Assembly (NCBI GenBank): GCA_903895845.1
Contig: CAITVK010000074.1
Span: 16,560 to 80,559, forward strand
Direction: 5' to 3'
Length of the DNA: 64,000 nt
From: an uncultured Chitinophagaceae bacterium
GTDB taxonomy: Bacteria > Bacteroidota > Bacteroidia > Chitinophagales > Chitinophagaceae
Part shown: positions 52,707-62,345 of the stretch, one piece after another
Layout of the letters: every line of letters starts with the position of its first letter
Numbering within the stretch: the first letter of the stretch is position 1
The notes under the pieces: generated by a model
What the model saw: the letters and a program-made list of their open reading frames with translations, nothing else
What the model was told of the DNA's origin: nothing
The model's database searches: none
Translations under genes and position numbers: made by a program

Positions 52707-52829
52707 CTAAAAAGCATATCCCAACGAAAAAGAAAGATAGGGTATTACTCCGTCGCCTTTAAGGCTTACATTAAAAATTGACGCTTCACCAGTATAGCTG
52801 AAGCTGGAATAACCAAGTCTCAATTGCAT
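52707..52829 (-). pseudogene. Remnant of an outer-membrane barrel gene
   Basis: A 40-codon frame ends in a typical barrel C-terminus (GDGVIPYLSFSLGYAF, closing on Phe) and contains alternating strands (LRLGYSSFSYTGEASIFNV). It is too short to be a barrel. An adjacent frame (to about 52897, reading SKKNDYIYRYGNN) would continue it upstream with a single frameshift near 52825, after which array E begins. The 5' part of the gene appears lost or replaced by the array. Confidence 0.55.
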
Positions 52830-52897
52830 AGGTTATTGCCGTACCTATATATGTAGTCATTTTTCTTACTATCATTCCAGAGGCTCACCCCTCGGTA

Positions 52898-53108
52898 GCA
52901 ATCCTTTGCCAACAATTTGCTTTTGTTCATGTATGATTGTATTTCTTTGGTGAACAATTTGTTTTTGTTCATGAATGATTGCATTTCCTTTGCCAACAAA
53001 TCGCTTTCGAACATGCTTGAGAGCATTTCTTTCATGAACAATTGGCTTTCGAACATGTCTGATTGCGTTTCCTTGGTGAACAATTTGCTTTTGTTGGCAA
53101 AGGATTGC
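52898..53108. repeat. Tandem array E: 5 x 42 bp bounded by 18-bp inverted repeats
   Basis: AACAA recurs at 52911 + 42k for k = 0 to 4. The array starts with GCAATCCTTTGCCAACAA (52898-52915) and ends with its exact reverse complement (53091-53108). Both 42-bp and half-unit similarities are visible (TTTGTTCATGAATGATTGC and TTTCTTTGGTGAACAATTTG). A minus-strand frame would give a 14-residue coiled-coil-like repeat (MNKNKLFTKEIQSY). The flanking 53109-53254 shows nothing else. Confidence 0.95.
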
Positions 53109-53254
53109 CAAAAGAGGGTAATCCCCTTCCCAAAAGCCCCATCTGAAGCCATCGCTCCTATAAACCGTTGCCCATTTATTTTACTTATGAACCCTTGCCA
53201 GATACAGATCCAAAGAATGTGCATAACTCTTTTGGTAAAAGGCAAAGTTTAACG

Positions 53255-53284
53255 TTGGATATCCAAATAAGCGAGTTAAGTTTG
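53255..53284 (+). promoter_or_regulatory. Promoter of the orphan gene at 53317
   Basis: TTG (53255-53257), a 19-bp spacer and TAAGTTTG (53277-53284) give a clear TTG/TAnnTTTG promoter 32 bp before the ATG. Confidence 0.6.
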
Positions 53285-53316
53285 AATGAATAATTAAGAC
53301 ACTTAGAAAAAAATTT

Positions 53317-53997
53317 ATGAAACTACTCATTTTAGAAGATTATCACAATTGCAAAAAAAAAGATTATAATACCTTACTTACTAAGGTAACAAATGGAATT
53401 TACGGTATAGACAATATCGGTTCTTTTGCCACTCCTGCAATTACCAAAGTAGCTTTCAACACATTGGTAACAGATTACAGAAATGCAAATAACGAATACG
53501 AAGCGGGTGGCAAAGATGAGAAACCCGCTTACGAGGTTGCACTTGGGAATATGACGAATGGTTTGGATATCCTAAAGAAATATGTAGAAGAGTTGCCCAA
53601 CCTCACGTTGGATATCATTAATCTATCTGGATTTACCGCCTACAAACAGAGTACATCATCCAGCTCAGTTCCTTTGCCTCCTGATCTGAATGTAATTGAA
53701 CGAATTGGAGGTGGCACTATGACTTTTAATTATGACTCATCTGATGGTGCCGAGTTTTATGGTAGTATTGTAGTAGAAGGTAGCTCGCTACCGGTGGGCT
53801 ATACATTTATAAATGGAATATTGGATTATCCCAAAACGGCAAATGCCCGGTTGTTGTATAATGTTTTGAAGCAACGTTTCAAAACCTATCACAACCTCAC
53901 CCTTAGTCAGGAATATACAATCTATTCTTATGCTGGCAATTCGGCAGGTATCAGTCCATTAAGTATTGGAGTAACCTTTACCGCTTCCAACAAATAA
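53317..53997 (+). CDS. Hypothetical protein next to a 42-bp array
   Basis: I do not recognise this 226-residue protein. It has no signal peptide or membrane helix. The N-terminal half is helical (ITKVAFNTLVTDYRNANNEY), the C-terminal half (from about 128, PPDLNVIERIGGGTMTFNYD) is beta-rich and may form an Ig-like or Fn3-like fold. It has its own good promoter, and is preceded by array E. A gene of similar nature (62486-63418) is also preceded by a 42-bp array. Confidence 0.75.
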   Translation: MKLLILEDYHNCKKKDYNTLLTKVTNGIYGIDNIGSFATPAITKVAFNTLVTDYRNANNEYEAGGKDEKPAYEVALGNMTNGLDILKKYVEELPNLTLDIINLSGFTAYKQSTSSSSVPLPPDLNVIERIGGGTMTFNYDSSDGAEFYGSIVVEGSSLPVGYTFINGILDYPKTANARLLYNVLKQRFKTYHNLTLSQEYTIYSYAGNSAGISPLSIGVTFTASNK

Positions 53998-54084
53998 GAG
54001 AGGTATAAGAATAAATAAAGGAATATTAAATAAAGGACTTGCTCTTTTTATAATTGTACCGACCTTTACACACAAATATTTTTT

Positions 54085-54756
54085 ATGAGTACAGATAAGG
54101 AAACGCGCAAAGCAGCAAAACAAAGCAGACTTGCAAACCTGCTGCAAACCTTTCTGCAAGGCATTATCGTTCTGGCACCAATTGGCGTTACCATTTGGGC
54201 GGTTTTGTTTCTCTTTAATTCCGTAGATGATTTATTGCCAAGCATATTACACAAAATTGTTCCAAGCATTGTAGGGATAGACTCGGAAGGCAACCTCAAA
54301 AAAATACCGGGACTTGGTTTTTTGGTTGTTCTTGTTCTCGTAATGTTTGTTGGGTGGGTATCTTCCATGTTCTTCTTTGGAAAAGTAGTGGCTTCATTGG
54401 ATAAAATCTTAGAAAAAACACCAGGCGTAAAAGTGATTTATACGTCGGTAAAAGATTTGATGGAAGCATTTGCAGGCAATAAAAAGAAGTTCGACAAACC
54501 TGTACTTGTAAACACAGATGGCGATGATGTATGGCGTGTAGGATTTATAACACAGAAAAGCGTAGCAAACTTTGGCTTGGAAGACCACGTAGCAGTTTAT
54601 GTTCCACACTCTTATGCAATAAGTGGGATGCTATTTTTTGTTCCTCCCTACAAAATAAAACCATTGAAAGACCTAAGTGCTGCCGATGCAATGAAATTTG
54701 TGATAAGTGGGGGCGTTACAGAGGTGAAAGAGCATGAATTGGTGCAGAAGAAGTAG
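54085..54756 (+). CDS. DUF502-family membrane protein
   Basis: The 223-residue protein has two membrane helices (GIIVLAPIGVTIWAVLFLFN; GLGFLVVLVLVMFVGWVSSM) and the family's segments PGVKVIYTSVKDLMEAFAGN and VAVYVPHSYAISGMLFFVPP. DUF502 proteins are widespread but uncharacterised. It is followed by a word-repeat hairpin. Confidence 0.9.
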   Translation: MSTDKETRKAAKQSRLANLLQTFLQGIIVLAPIGVTIWAVLFLFNSVDDLLPSILHKIVPSIVGIDSEGNLKKIPGLGFLVVLVLVMFVGWVSSMFFFGKVVASLDKILEKTPGVKVIYTSVKDLMEAFAGNKKKFDKPVLVNTDGDDVWRVGFITQKSVANFGLEDHVAVYVPHSYAISGMLFFVPPYKIKPLKDLSAADAMKFVISGGVTEVKEHELVQKK

Positions 54757-54760
54757 AAAA

Positions 54761-54855
54761 GAGTTATAAATTATGAACAATGAGTGTTGAGTTGTATTCC
54801 TTTACAGGATGCTTCACTCATAACTCATAACTCATAACTGATAACTCACAACTCA
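54761..54855. repeat. Word-repeat hairpin between DUF502 and SNF2 genes
   Basis: GAGTTATAAATTATGAACAA (from 54761) faces iterated ACTCATAACTCATAACT (54814-54855) across the ~106-bp gap; arms pair imperfectly. The right arm ends 8 bp before the SNF2 start codon. Confidence 0.75.
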
Positions 54856-54862
54856 AAGTATT

Positions 54863-57658
54863 ATGGCTGGCAAATCGGTTTTCGAAGTATTCAAAAAAGA
54901 AAAGACTGTAATAACAGTCACCAAGGGGAAGGTTATCTCTGTTGTCTTTTGTTTGTTATTCGATGATTCGGGTGCCTACATAGAGGTCCGGAACGAGAAA
55001 GGCAAAGTAGTAGAAGTAGACTATCAACACTATAGTGGCGTAGTCCGCACCATACTAAAACAAGTACAAACTATTCACCACCGGTCAGACTTTGTGGTCG
55101 ATTGGGAACATCCTACCAACCAGGTTTATCTCCACGAAAATGATTCACTGATTGAACTGCTGCTTCAAAGCAAAGTCTGGATAACAGAAGAAGGCACAGT
55201 TATAAATGCATTGCCCACTAAAGGGATATTACAACTGCTTTTAACCGACCTTGACGACGGGATAAACATCAATTCAACTCTTGTACTTTGGGCAAGCAAC
55301 AAAACACACAACGAATTTAACTTCATCAACGAGAACCATGTTTTCGTTGATGGAGTTGTAGTAGAAACTGAGCCAGTTGGCAGTAATTTCAAAGCGCTGC
55401 CCTTCTTCAACACGGCTGTAAAGACAAAGGACCTAGCGAAGTTCTTATCCATTTTCTATTCATTTACCAAACATATAGATTTGGTTTATGACGACTATAC
55501 CGTCCTATTCTCCAAGCATTCCATCAGCACAACCCCTGTACTCCTCTTCGAAAAGATCGATATAGATGAGGCACTCTGTATGCGGGTTTCACAAATATTA
55601 CCCGATATAGATGCCCGCTTATTAAGCGACTATGAGCTCACCTATTTTGCTGCTATCAACGATCTGGAAAGATTGGTGGAAGTGAAGCTGATTGAACAAG
55701 AAAACAATGATGACTCGGTAAGGGAAGTAGAAAAATTGCTACAGAAGCACATTCCTAAAGGGGATAAAAACAAAACAGAAGGAGACATCATACTCGAAAA
55801 CGACCTGTTCATCATCCCAAGAGAAATAGCTTCCGACTTTATCTACAACGATTTGCCAGACCTGTTGGCTACATACAAAATAATGGGTGCAGAAAACCTG
55901 AAAGCTTATAAAGTAAGTACCATCAGGCCAAGACTGGAATTGAAACTTACACATGGACTAGATTTCTTGGGTGGGGATGCCAGCTTGCACTTTAATAATG
56001 AAGCATTCTCTTTATTTGATGCATTACAACAGTATGCTAAAAACAAATACATCACACTCAGTGACGGCACACATGCTATAGTTAATGAAGACTACATGCA
56101 AAAGCTGCGTAGAATCTTTAATAAGGACAAAGACAACGTTAGCATTTCCTTCTTCGATTTGCCTCTTGCCGAAGAGTTGATAGATGGTCAGGTGGCAGAA
56201 ATTGCCTTTGCTAGATCGAAGGAGATTTTTGAGGGATTCAATCATATACACAAATCAGAAAACCCTTTACCCCTTGTGAATGCTACCCTTCGTCCCTATC
56301 AAGAACAAGGTTATCACTGGTTAAAATACCTTCAAAGTGTACACCTGAATGGATGTTTAGCAGATGATATGGGACTCGGGAAAACCTTACAGACAATAAC
56401 CCTGTTAGCATCAATTTACCCCGAAGAAACATTGCCAACACTGATAGTGATGCCTAAAAGCTTGTTGTTTAACTGGGAAAAAGAACTAGATAAGTTTGCT
56501 CCCCAACTGAGCTATTATGTGTACCATGCACCCGGAAAGAATCTGGAAGAAGCACTGAAGTCAAATCTTATCATTACCACTTACTCTATGATGCGTAATG
56601 ATATTGAGAAACTAAAAGAACAACAATTTTTCTATGTAATCCTGGATGAATCACAGAATATAAAGAACGTTGTCTCACAAGCTTCTAAAGCGGTGATGCT
56701 ATTACAGGCCAAACATAAACTGGCATTGAGTGGCACGCCGATAGAAAATCATCTGGGTGAGTTGTATGCACTGTTTCGCTTCTTGAACCCTACTATGTTT
56801 GGCACGCTAGAGAAGTTTAATGAGTTCTATTTAACCCCGATACAAAAAGACAATAATAAGAATGCGACTGCCGATTTAAGAAAGAAGATTTATCCATTTA
56901 TTCTAAGAAGACTTAAAAAGGATGTATTGGAAGAGCTTCCAGACAAGATAGAACAGGTTCTTTATGTTGAAATGAGCCATGACCAAAAGAAGCTATACGA
57001 GCAAAGAAGACAATATTATCAGGAAGCTATTCAAAAACAGATAGCATCAAAGGGCATACAGAGTACCCAGTTCTTTGTGTTTCAGGCATTAAGCGAATTG
57101 AGACAATTGGCATCAACCCCAGAAGCCATCAGCAGTGGGTTAATTAAGTCTCCCAAGATAGAAATATTGATGGAACAATTGATGGACGCCCTTGCCAACA
57201 AGCACAAGGTATTGGTATTTGTAAACTTCCTAGCTGCGTTGGAACTGATTGGCGATAAGCTGGAAGAACAAGGTGTTGACTATGTAAGCATGAGTGGGTC
57301 TACAAAAAACAGGCAACAGTTGGTTGAGCGTTTTCAAACAGACATCAACTGTAAGGTCTTTTTATTGACACTCAAGACAGGTGGAACGGGGCTCAATCTC
57401 ACTGCTGCCGATATGGTTTTTGTATTTGATCCTTGGTGGAATAAAGCAGCTGAGAATCAAGCAATTGATCGGACACACAGAATTGGTCAGGACAAGACAG
57501 TGCTGACTTACAAACTCATCACAAAGGATACCATAGAAGATAAAATTTTGCTGCTGCAAGAGCAAAAGGCTGAGATATTCAACAACATCATTTCAGCAGA
57601 CAGTGCTTCACTTAAATCAATTAGTGAAGACGACATTCAATTCATGCTTGGCGTTTAA
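54863..57658 (+). CDS. SNF2-family helicase/ATPase
   Basis: The 931-residue protein has an N-terminal ~450-residue helicase-associated region without a recognisable SWIM zinc motif, then an SNF2 motor: Walker A in LADDMGLGKTLQTI (about residue 499), DESQ box (VILDESQNIKN), motif III (LSGTPIENHLGELYALFRF), and a C-terminal helicase domain (QQLVERFQTDINCKVFLLTL; TGLNLTAADMVFVFDPWWN; QAIDRTHRIGQDK). It remodels DNA-protein complexes or translocates on duplex DNA. It is followed 10 bp later by a second gene of unknown function. Confidence 0.95.
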   Translation: MAGKSVFEVFKKEKTVITVTKGKVISVVFCLLFDDSGAYIEVRNEKGKVVEVDYQHYSGVVRTILKQVQTIHHRSDFVVDWEHPTNQVYLHENDSLIELLLQSKVWITEEGTVINALPTKGILQLLLTDLDDGININSTLVLWASNKTHNEFNFINENHVFVDGVVVETEPVGSNFKALPFFNTAVKTKDLAKFLSIFYSFTKHIDLVYDDYTVLFSKHSISTTPVLLFEKIDIDEALCMRVSQILPDIDARLLSDYELTYFAAINDLERLVEVKLIEQENNDDSVREVEKLLQKHIPKGDKNKTEGDIILENDLFIIPREIASDFIYNDLPDLLATYKIMGAENLKAYKVSTIRPRLELKLTHGLDFLGGDASLHFNNEAFSLFDALQQYAKNKYITLSDGTHAIVNEDYMQKLRRIFNKDKDNVSISFFDLPLAEELIDGQVAEIAFARSKEIFEGFNHIHKSENPLPLVNATLRPYQEQGYHWLKYLQSVHLNGCLADDMGLGKTLQTITLLASIYPEETLPTLIVMPKSLLFNWEKELDKFAPQLSYYVYHAPGKNLEEALKSNLIITTYSMMRNDIEKLKEQQFFYVILDESQNIKNVVSQASKAVMLLQAKHKLALSGTPIENHLGELYALFRFLNPTMFGTLEKFNEFYLTPIQKDNNKNATADLRKKIYPFILRRLKKDVLEELPDKIEQVLYVEMSHDQKKLYEQRRQYYQEAIQKQIASKGIQSTQFFVFQALSELRQLASTPEAISSGLIKSPKIEILMEQLMDALANKHKVLVFVNFLAALELIGDKLEEQGVDYVSMSGSTKNRQQLVERFQTDINCKVFLLTLKTGGTGLNLTAADMVFVFDPWWNKAAENQAIDRTHRIGQDKTVLTYKLITKDTIEDKILLLQEQKAEIFNNIISADSASLKSISEDDIQFMLGV

Positions 57659-57668
57659 ACTAAACATT

Positions 57669-59462
57669 ATGATTATCGACGACTATACTTCACGCTATGC
57701 CCTAGAGGGTATCTACACCAAAGATGCTATTGATAGGGGTCTGTTTACTTTAGTAAAAGACTTCTATTTAAAGGATACTGATCCCGACTGGCAAAATCCA
57801 GAAACGGTTGAAAATACCAATCTATTGCTTCGAAAGAAAGCATTTACCAAATCGGAGATGGTAAAAATTGCTTACTCGGTTTTTAATGAAGAAGAAATTT
57901 ACTTTGCTTTTCTAAAAACACTGCCCCCTAATGTTCCTAAAGTTATTGAAAGGTTGGTATGGCGAGATTTTATGACCATGAAAGAGGTAGAAATATTCCT
58001 GAACAAGTCTACAGATCCCAATACTGCCGCAGAACCACCCGCTAGAATTACTGTTCCTAAGGAACTGATTATGTTTACTACTCATAGTCCTAGCTACAAC
58101 GATCATTATTCATATAACGACATCGCCCTTCCAAAGGAGATGAAAAAGCTGATTCTTAAGTACTACACACAACCACAATTTGTAGACTTTATTCCATTGC
58201 AAGACATTCCACAAACGACTTACAAATACAGTGCACAGGAACAAATTTTTGAAGAGATTCCCCATTTTATATCCTACTACTTATTAGGTAACATAAAGTT
58301 TAGTTCCTCTGGAAGACCAGTAGAATCAACATTAGGAAAGTTTCAGAAAACCTGTGCAATAGACGAATTTTATGGTTTTGACAATGAAAAACTAAGTAAA
58401 GTAAGGTGCAACCTCATCGCTGGGATGTTATACGATCTCCAACAAAAAGATATTCATGCGGATAGTATCGACATTATCAAATACTTTTTCAATACACATT
58501 ACACCAAACTTTTCACAGTACAGTTTATGTTGACTGACCTTAAAGGATGGAACTTTGTGACACCTCAATATGACAGACATCATATTGTAGAGGGAAGAAT
58601 TATTAACACCCTGAAAGAAATGCCGTTGCTTGACTGGGTTAGCATCGACAACTTAATGGAACTAATGGCTCACAGAGCTATAGATGTGAAACCACTAAGC
58701 ATTAGTATAAACTATGAAGCAAAGTTGTATTATGAAGTAAAGAACAGCATTGGGGGCGACACCAAAGTTTACGTTACAAACGATAGCCTTGGCCAGTTTA
58801 TAACAGAACCCTTTGTAAAAGGAAGTATCTTTCTTTTTGCAGCATTCGGCTTGATGGAAATTGCTTATGACGAAATTGATCTCACCAAATTTAGTTCCAC
58901 TTACTACTCCAACTATGATGGATTAAAATACTTTAAACTAACCAATTTGGGTGCCTATGTTTTTGGTCTTAAATCGACATTTAGTCATGAACCCTTAACG
59001 ACTCAACGAAGTAAATTGTCGCTATCCAACGACTCTCTTATGATTATTGCCGATGGAGAAATGAGTGCCATTACAGACAAAATGCTGAATACATACAGTG
59101 AAAAACTTGGCAACACACGCTATCGGGTTACGCCCGAATCCTTTTTAAAGGACTGTAAAACCCGCAAAGACCTAGAAAGCAAAATTGCTTTATTCAAAGC
59201 GTCTATAAACAATAGTATCCCTACTTTTTGGGATAAGTTCTTTAGAGAGTTGGTAAACAATGCAACTGCCGTAAAAATAAATAAGTTTGTAGTTACCTAT
59301 ACGCTATCAAAGGATGATAAAGAGTTGCATAGGCTCGTTGCGCAAGACATGGAGTTGAAACAGTTGATATTGAAAGCCGAGGGTTTTAATCTGTTAGTAC
59401 CAGTAGAAAATCTAACTAAATTTAAAAGTAGAATGAAAGAGCTTGGCTTTGTAGTAGAGTAA
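57669..59462 (+). CDS. SNF2 partner protein with XPB-like C-terminal domain
   Basis: The frame extends upstream to a Met at 57603 inside the helicase gene, but the ATG at 57669, 10 bp after that stop, fits better and gives 597 residues. I know no name for it. The C-terminal ~140 residues (YRVTPESFLKDCKTRKDLES; KINKFVVTYTLSKDDKELHR; LKAEGFNLLVPVENLTKFKS) resemble the helicase XPB/Ssl2 N-terminal-like (Helicase_C_3) domain found next to bacterial helicases; LTNLGAYVFGL fits the preceding winged-helix part. The rest looks helical and has no nuclease or other active-site motif I can see. Co-transcription with the SNF2 helicase suggests a joint complex. Confidence 0.75.
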   Translation: MIIDDYTSRYALEGIYTKDAIDRGLFTLVKDFYLKDTDPDWQNPETVENTNLLLRKKAFTKSEMVKIAYSVFNEEEIYFAFLKTLPPNVPKVIERLVWRDFMTMKEVEIFLNKSTDPNTAAEPPARITVPKELIMFTTHSPSYNDHYSYNDIALPKEMKKLILKYYTQPQFVDFIPLQDIPQTTYKYSAQEQIFEEIPHFISYYLLGNIKFSSSGRPVESTLGKFQKTCAIDEFYGFDNEKLSKVRCNLIAGMLYDLQQKDIHADSIDIIKYFFNTHYTKLFTVQFMLTDLKGWNFVTPQYDRHHIVEGRIINTLKEMPLLDWVSIDNLMELMAHRAIDVKPLSISINYEAKLYYEVKNSIGGDTKVYVTNDSLGQFITEPFVKGSIFLFAAFGLMEIAYDEIDLTKFSSTYYSNYDGLKYFKLTNLGAYVFGLKSTFSHEPLTTQRSKLSLSNDSLMIIADGEMSAITDKMLNTYSEKLGNTRYRVTPESFLKDCKTRKDLESKIALFKASINNSIPTFWDKFFRELVNNATAVKINKFVVTYTLSKDDKELHRLVAQDMELKQLILKAEGFNLLVPVENLTKFKSRMKELGFVVE

Positions 59463-59568
59463 TTTTTAGTTTGTACTTGCAGACCAAATTGTGTTCCTAA
59501 TAGTTGATAAAACACATTTTCACTATTTGTAGACACCCACCTTATGCTTCCTATCTTATCTTCGGGGC

Positions 59569-61041
59569 GTGAAAAAAGTTTTTGCATTATTCTTTGTCAT
59601 TTTTACTTGTTCATTCCTAGTTGTTTACGCACAAGTAAACTTTGAGTTCAGGGGTGTGTGGATTGCTACCGTAGAAAATATCGATTGGCCAAAGGAAAAA
59701 GGACTCTCTGTAGAAGAACAAAAAGCATCATTCATTAAACTGTTAGATTATCACCAACATATTGGAATCAACTCAGTATTTGTTCAAGTGCGACCAGCTG
59801 CAGATGCTTTTTACCCCTCCCAATATGAACCTTGGAGTGAATACCTGATGGGAAAGCAAGGGCTTGCCCCTACCCCATCATACGACCCATTGGCTTTTAT
59901 GATTGATGAAACCCACAAAAGAGGCATGGAGTTTCACGCTTGGATAAATCCTTACCGAGCAGTATTCAATATCAAACATTCATCTATTGCTTCTTCTCAC
60001 ATTACTCACCTGCATCCTGAATGGTTTTTAACCTATGGAAATACAAAATATTTCAACCCTGGCATTCCGGAAGTGAGAACATTTGTAAGTAAGGTCGTGA
60101 GGGACATTGTAAGCCGTTATGATATTGATGGCATCCACATGGACGACTATTTTTATCCTTATCGCATAGACGGAAAAGCATTTCCCGATTCAAAGACTTA
60201 TCTAAAATATGGTCATGGACTTACAAAAGACAGTTGGAGACGTAGCAATTGTGATAGTATTATTAAGAACATCTATGAAGTAATTACTGAAATCAATCCT
60301 CGTGTTAAGTTTGGCGTGAGCCCTTTTGGAGTATGGCGAAACAAGAGCCAGGATATTGAAGGCAGCAAAACCACTGCTGGCACTACAAGCTATGATGACT
60401 TATACGCAGATATTTTGTTGTGGCTACGGATGGGGTGGATAGACTATGTGGCTCCTCAAATTTATTGGGAATGCAGCCACAATCAATGTCCTTACAATGA
60501 GTTGCTGGACTGGTGGAGCAAACACACTTATGGAAAACATTTATACATAGGACACGGTATTTACAAAGCTAACATTAATGCAGCATGGAAAGATAAAACC
60601 GAATTGCCTAGCCAGATTATTGCACTAAGAGCAATGAAAGAAACGCAGGGTAGTGCTTTCTTTAGCAGCCAAGACCTGGTACATAACACAAACGGGTGGG
60701 CCGATAGCTTGAGAGAAAATTATTATGCACTGCCAGCCATTGTGCCCCCGATGAGCTGGATAGACAGCACACTTCCCTCAAGTCCAATTATCGCAAAAGC
60801 TGGCAATAATACCTATACATTTAATTATAAGGGGGAAGATAAGATAAAAGGATTTGCTATCTTTCAGTTACCGCCTTCACTAGAAGCAAAGGTTGTTAAT
60901 GCTACACTGATAAAGATATTTAATGACTCTTCTACTACAATCTTCAATAAAGACGATATTAACTTGCCAAAAGATTATCGTTTGTTTGTTGCTACCATCA
61001 GTATCAACAACAATTTGAGTGAGTGGGTGGAATTGAAATAG
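59569..61041 (+). CDS. GHL10-type glycoside hydrolase-like protein
   Basis: The 490-residue protein begins with a GTG (no ATG fits) and a signal peptide (VFALFFVIFTCSFLVVYAQ). The GHL10 (DUF187) barrel is evident in FRGVWIATVENIDWPKEKGL, GINSVFVQVRPAADAFYPS, MEFHAWINPYRAVFN and YDIDGIHMDDYFYPY, where the acidic residues lie. A short C-terminal beta domain follows. Homologues act on or bind peptidoglycan-like glycans. It converges on fabH. Confidence 0.88.
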   Translation: MKKVFALFFVIFTCSFLVVYAQVNFEFRGVWIATVENIDWPKEKGLSVEEQKASFIKLLDYHQHIGINSVFVQVRPAADAFYPSQYEPWSEYLMGKQGLAPTPSYDPLAFMIDETHKRGMEFHAWINPYRAVFNIKHSSIASSHITHLHPEWFLTYGNTKYFNPGIPEVRTFVSKVVRDIVSRYDIDGIHMDDYFYPYRIDGKAFPDSKTYLKYGHGLTKDSWRRSNCDSIIKNIYEVITEINPRVKFGVSPFGVWRNKSQDIEGSKTTAGTTSYDDLYADILLWLRMGWIDYVAPQIYWECSHNQCPYNELLDWWSKHTYGKHLYIGHGIYKANINAAWKDKTELPSQIIALRAMKETQGSAFFSSQDLVHNTNGWADSLRENYYALPAIVPPMSWIDSTLPSSPIIAKAGNNTYTFNYKGEDKIKGFAIFQLPPSLEAKVVNATLIKIFNDSSTTIFNKDDINLPKDYRLFVATISINNNLSEWVELK

Positions 61042-61081
61042 ATTCATTTTTCGCCACAAAGACGCAAAGACAGAAAGAAAT

Positions 61082-61123
61082 AAAAAAGAGGAAACAAAGT
61101 AATTTAAACGCTGTTTCCTCTTT
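61082..61123. terminator. Bidirectional terminator between GHL10 and fabH
   Basis: A perfect 12-bp stem (AAAGAGGAAACA with TGTTTCCTCTTT) has A and T runs outside, and lies between two converging genes. It is preceded by TTCGCCACAAAGACGCAAAG, a sequence of the kind often scattered in intergenic regions of this phylum. Confidence 0.9.
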
Positions 61124-61145
61124 CATCAACTACTATTACTATCTC

Positions 61146-62135
61146 TTACGCTCCCCACTTCACCAGCGTTGCACCCCAAGTGAAGCCTCCACCGAAAGCT
61201 GCGAGAACTACATTGTCACCTTTCTTGAGTTGATCTTGCCAATCCCACAAACACAATGGTATTGTTGCAGCGGTAGTATTACCATATCTGCTAATGTTAA
61301 CCATTACTTTTTCCATGGGTAAACCCATTCTCTTTGCAGTAGCATCTATGATGCGCAAGTTTGCCTGATGTGGCACCAACCAAGCTACATCTTCTCCAGT
61401 AAGCCCATTCCGCTCCAACAATTCTGCACTCACATCTGCCATTCCGGTAACTGCATATTTGAATACTGTTTTACCTTCCTGATGAATATAGTGTTCCTTG
61501 GCAAGTACCGTTTCTACTGTTGCAGGTCTTAGAGATCCCCCACCTTTTATGTATAGGAAGTCTTTACCAATTCCATCACTTTTCAACAAACTATCCTGTA
61601 CACCATAACCATCTGTATTAGGTTCTAATAATACTGCCGCAGCACCATCACCAAATATAATACAGTTGTTACGCTCGGTATAGTCTATGATACTACTCAT
61701 TTTGTCGGCACCAATTACAACTACCTTTTTATACCTACCACTTTCTATATAGCTGGCACCTGTGGTAAGTGCAAACAAAAATCCACTACAAGCTGCACTA
61801 AGATCATAACCAAACGCATTGGTCATACCAACTTTGTGAGAGATGATATTTGCTGTAGACGGGAAAAACATATCGGGCGTAACGGTTGCACAGATAACAC
61901 AGTCAATTTCTGTGGGGTCAATTCCTCTCTTACTCAATAAGTCCAACACGGCAGGCACGCCTAGGTCGCTTGTAGCTGTGCCCGGTTCCTTCAATATTCT
62001 TCTTTCCGAAATACCTGTTCTTGTCCTAATCCACTCGTCGTTGGTATCTACCATTTTCTCTAGATCGAAGTTGGTCAATTTTGTTTCAGGTACAAATCCA
62101 CCAACAGCAGTTATGGCAGCAGTTATTTTACTCAT
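61146..62135 (-). CDS. fabH: 3-oxoacyl-ACP synthase III
   Basis: The 329-residue enzyme condenses acetyl-CoA with malonyl-ACP to start fatty acid synthesis. The catalytic Cys is in LSAACSGFLFAL, the His in WLVPHQANLRI and the Asn in RYGNTTAATIPL. Length is standard. The usual neighbours plsX and rpmF are not in the window. A weak -7-like TACTTTTA lies just upstream. Confidence 0.97.
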   Translation of the reverse strand: MSKITAAITAVGGFVPETKLTNFDLEKMVDTNDEWIRTRTGISERRILKEPGTATSDLGVPAVLDLLSKRGIDPTEIDCVICATVTPDMFFPSTANIISHKVGMTNAFGYDLSAACSGFLFALTTGASYIESGRYKKVVVIGADKMSSIIDYTERNNCIIFGDGAAAVLLEPNTDGYGVQDSLLKSDGIGKDFLYIKGGGSLRPATVETVLAKEHYIHQEGKTVFKYAVTGMADVSAELLERNGLTGEDVAWLVPHQANLRIIDATAKRMGLPMEKVMVNISRYGNTTAATIPLCLWDWQDQLKKGDNVVLAAFGGGFTWGATLVKWGA

Positions 62136-62345
62136 GTAGTATCTCTTTTAATTAAATAATCCCTTGGGAGGGGCGTAAAAGTAAAAGTTTTATGTCAACA
62201 GCAGCAAATTGTTATACCCATTGTATGGACGTTGTTGTAGATAATTAACAAGAGATACAGAAACAGTGGGTTAAAAAACAACAATTAAGTTCCGTTACTA
62301 CAAGAAAAAAGTGTGGTTTTTATGTATTTATCACAGCATTGATTG

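Noticed and set aside
57603..57668. Upstream start for the SNF2 partner protein
   Set aside because: It would overlap the end of the helicase gene by 56 bp; the ATG at 57669 lies directly after the helicase stop and starts the protein cleanly.
59463..59568. Possible promoter TTAGTTTG upstream of the GHL10 gene
   Set aside because: The element lacks the TA-N2 spacing and is about 100 bp from the start codon, so support is too weak.
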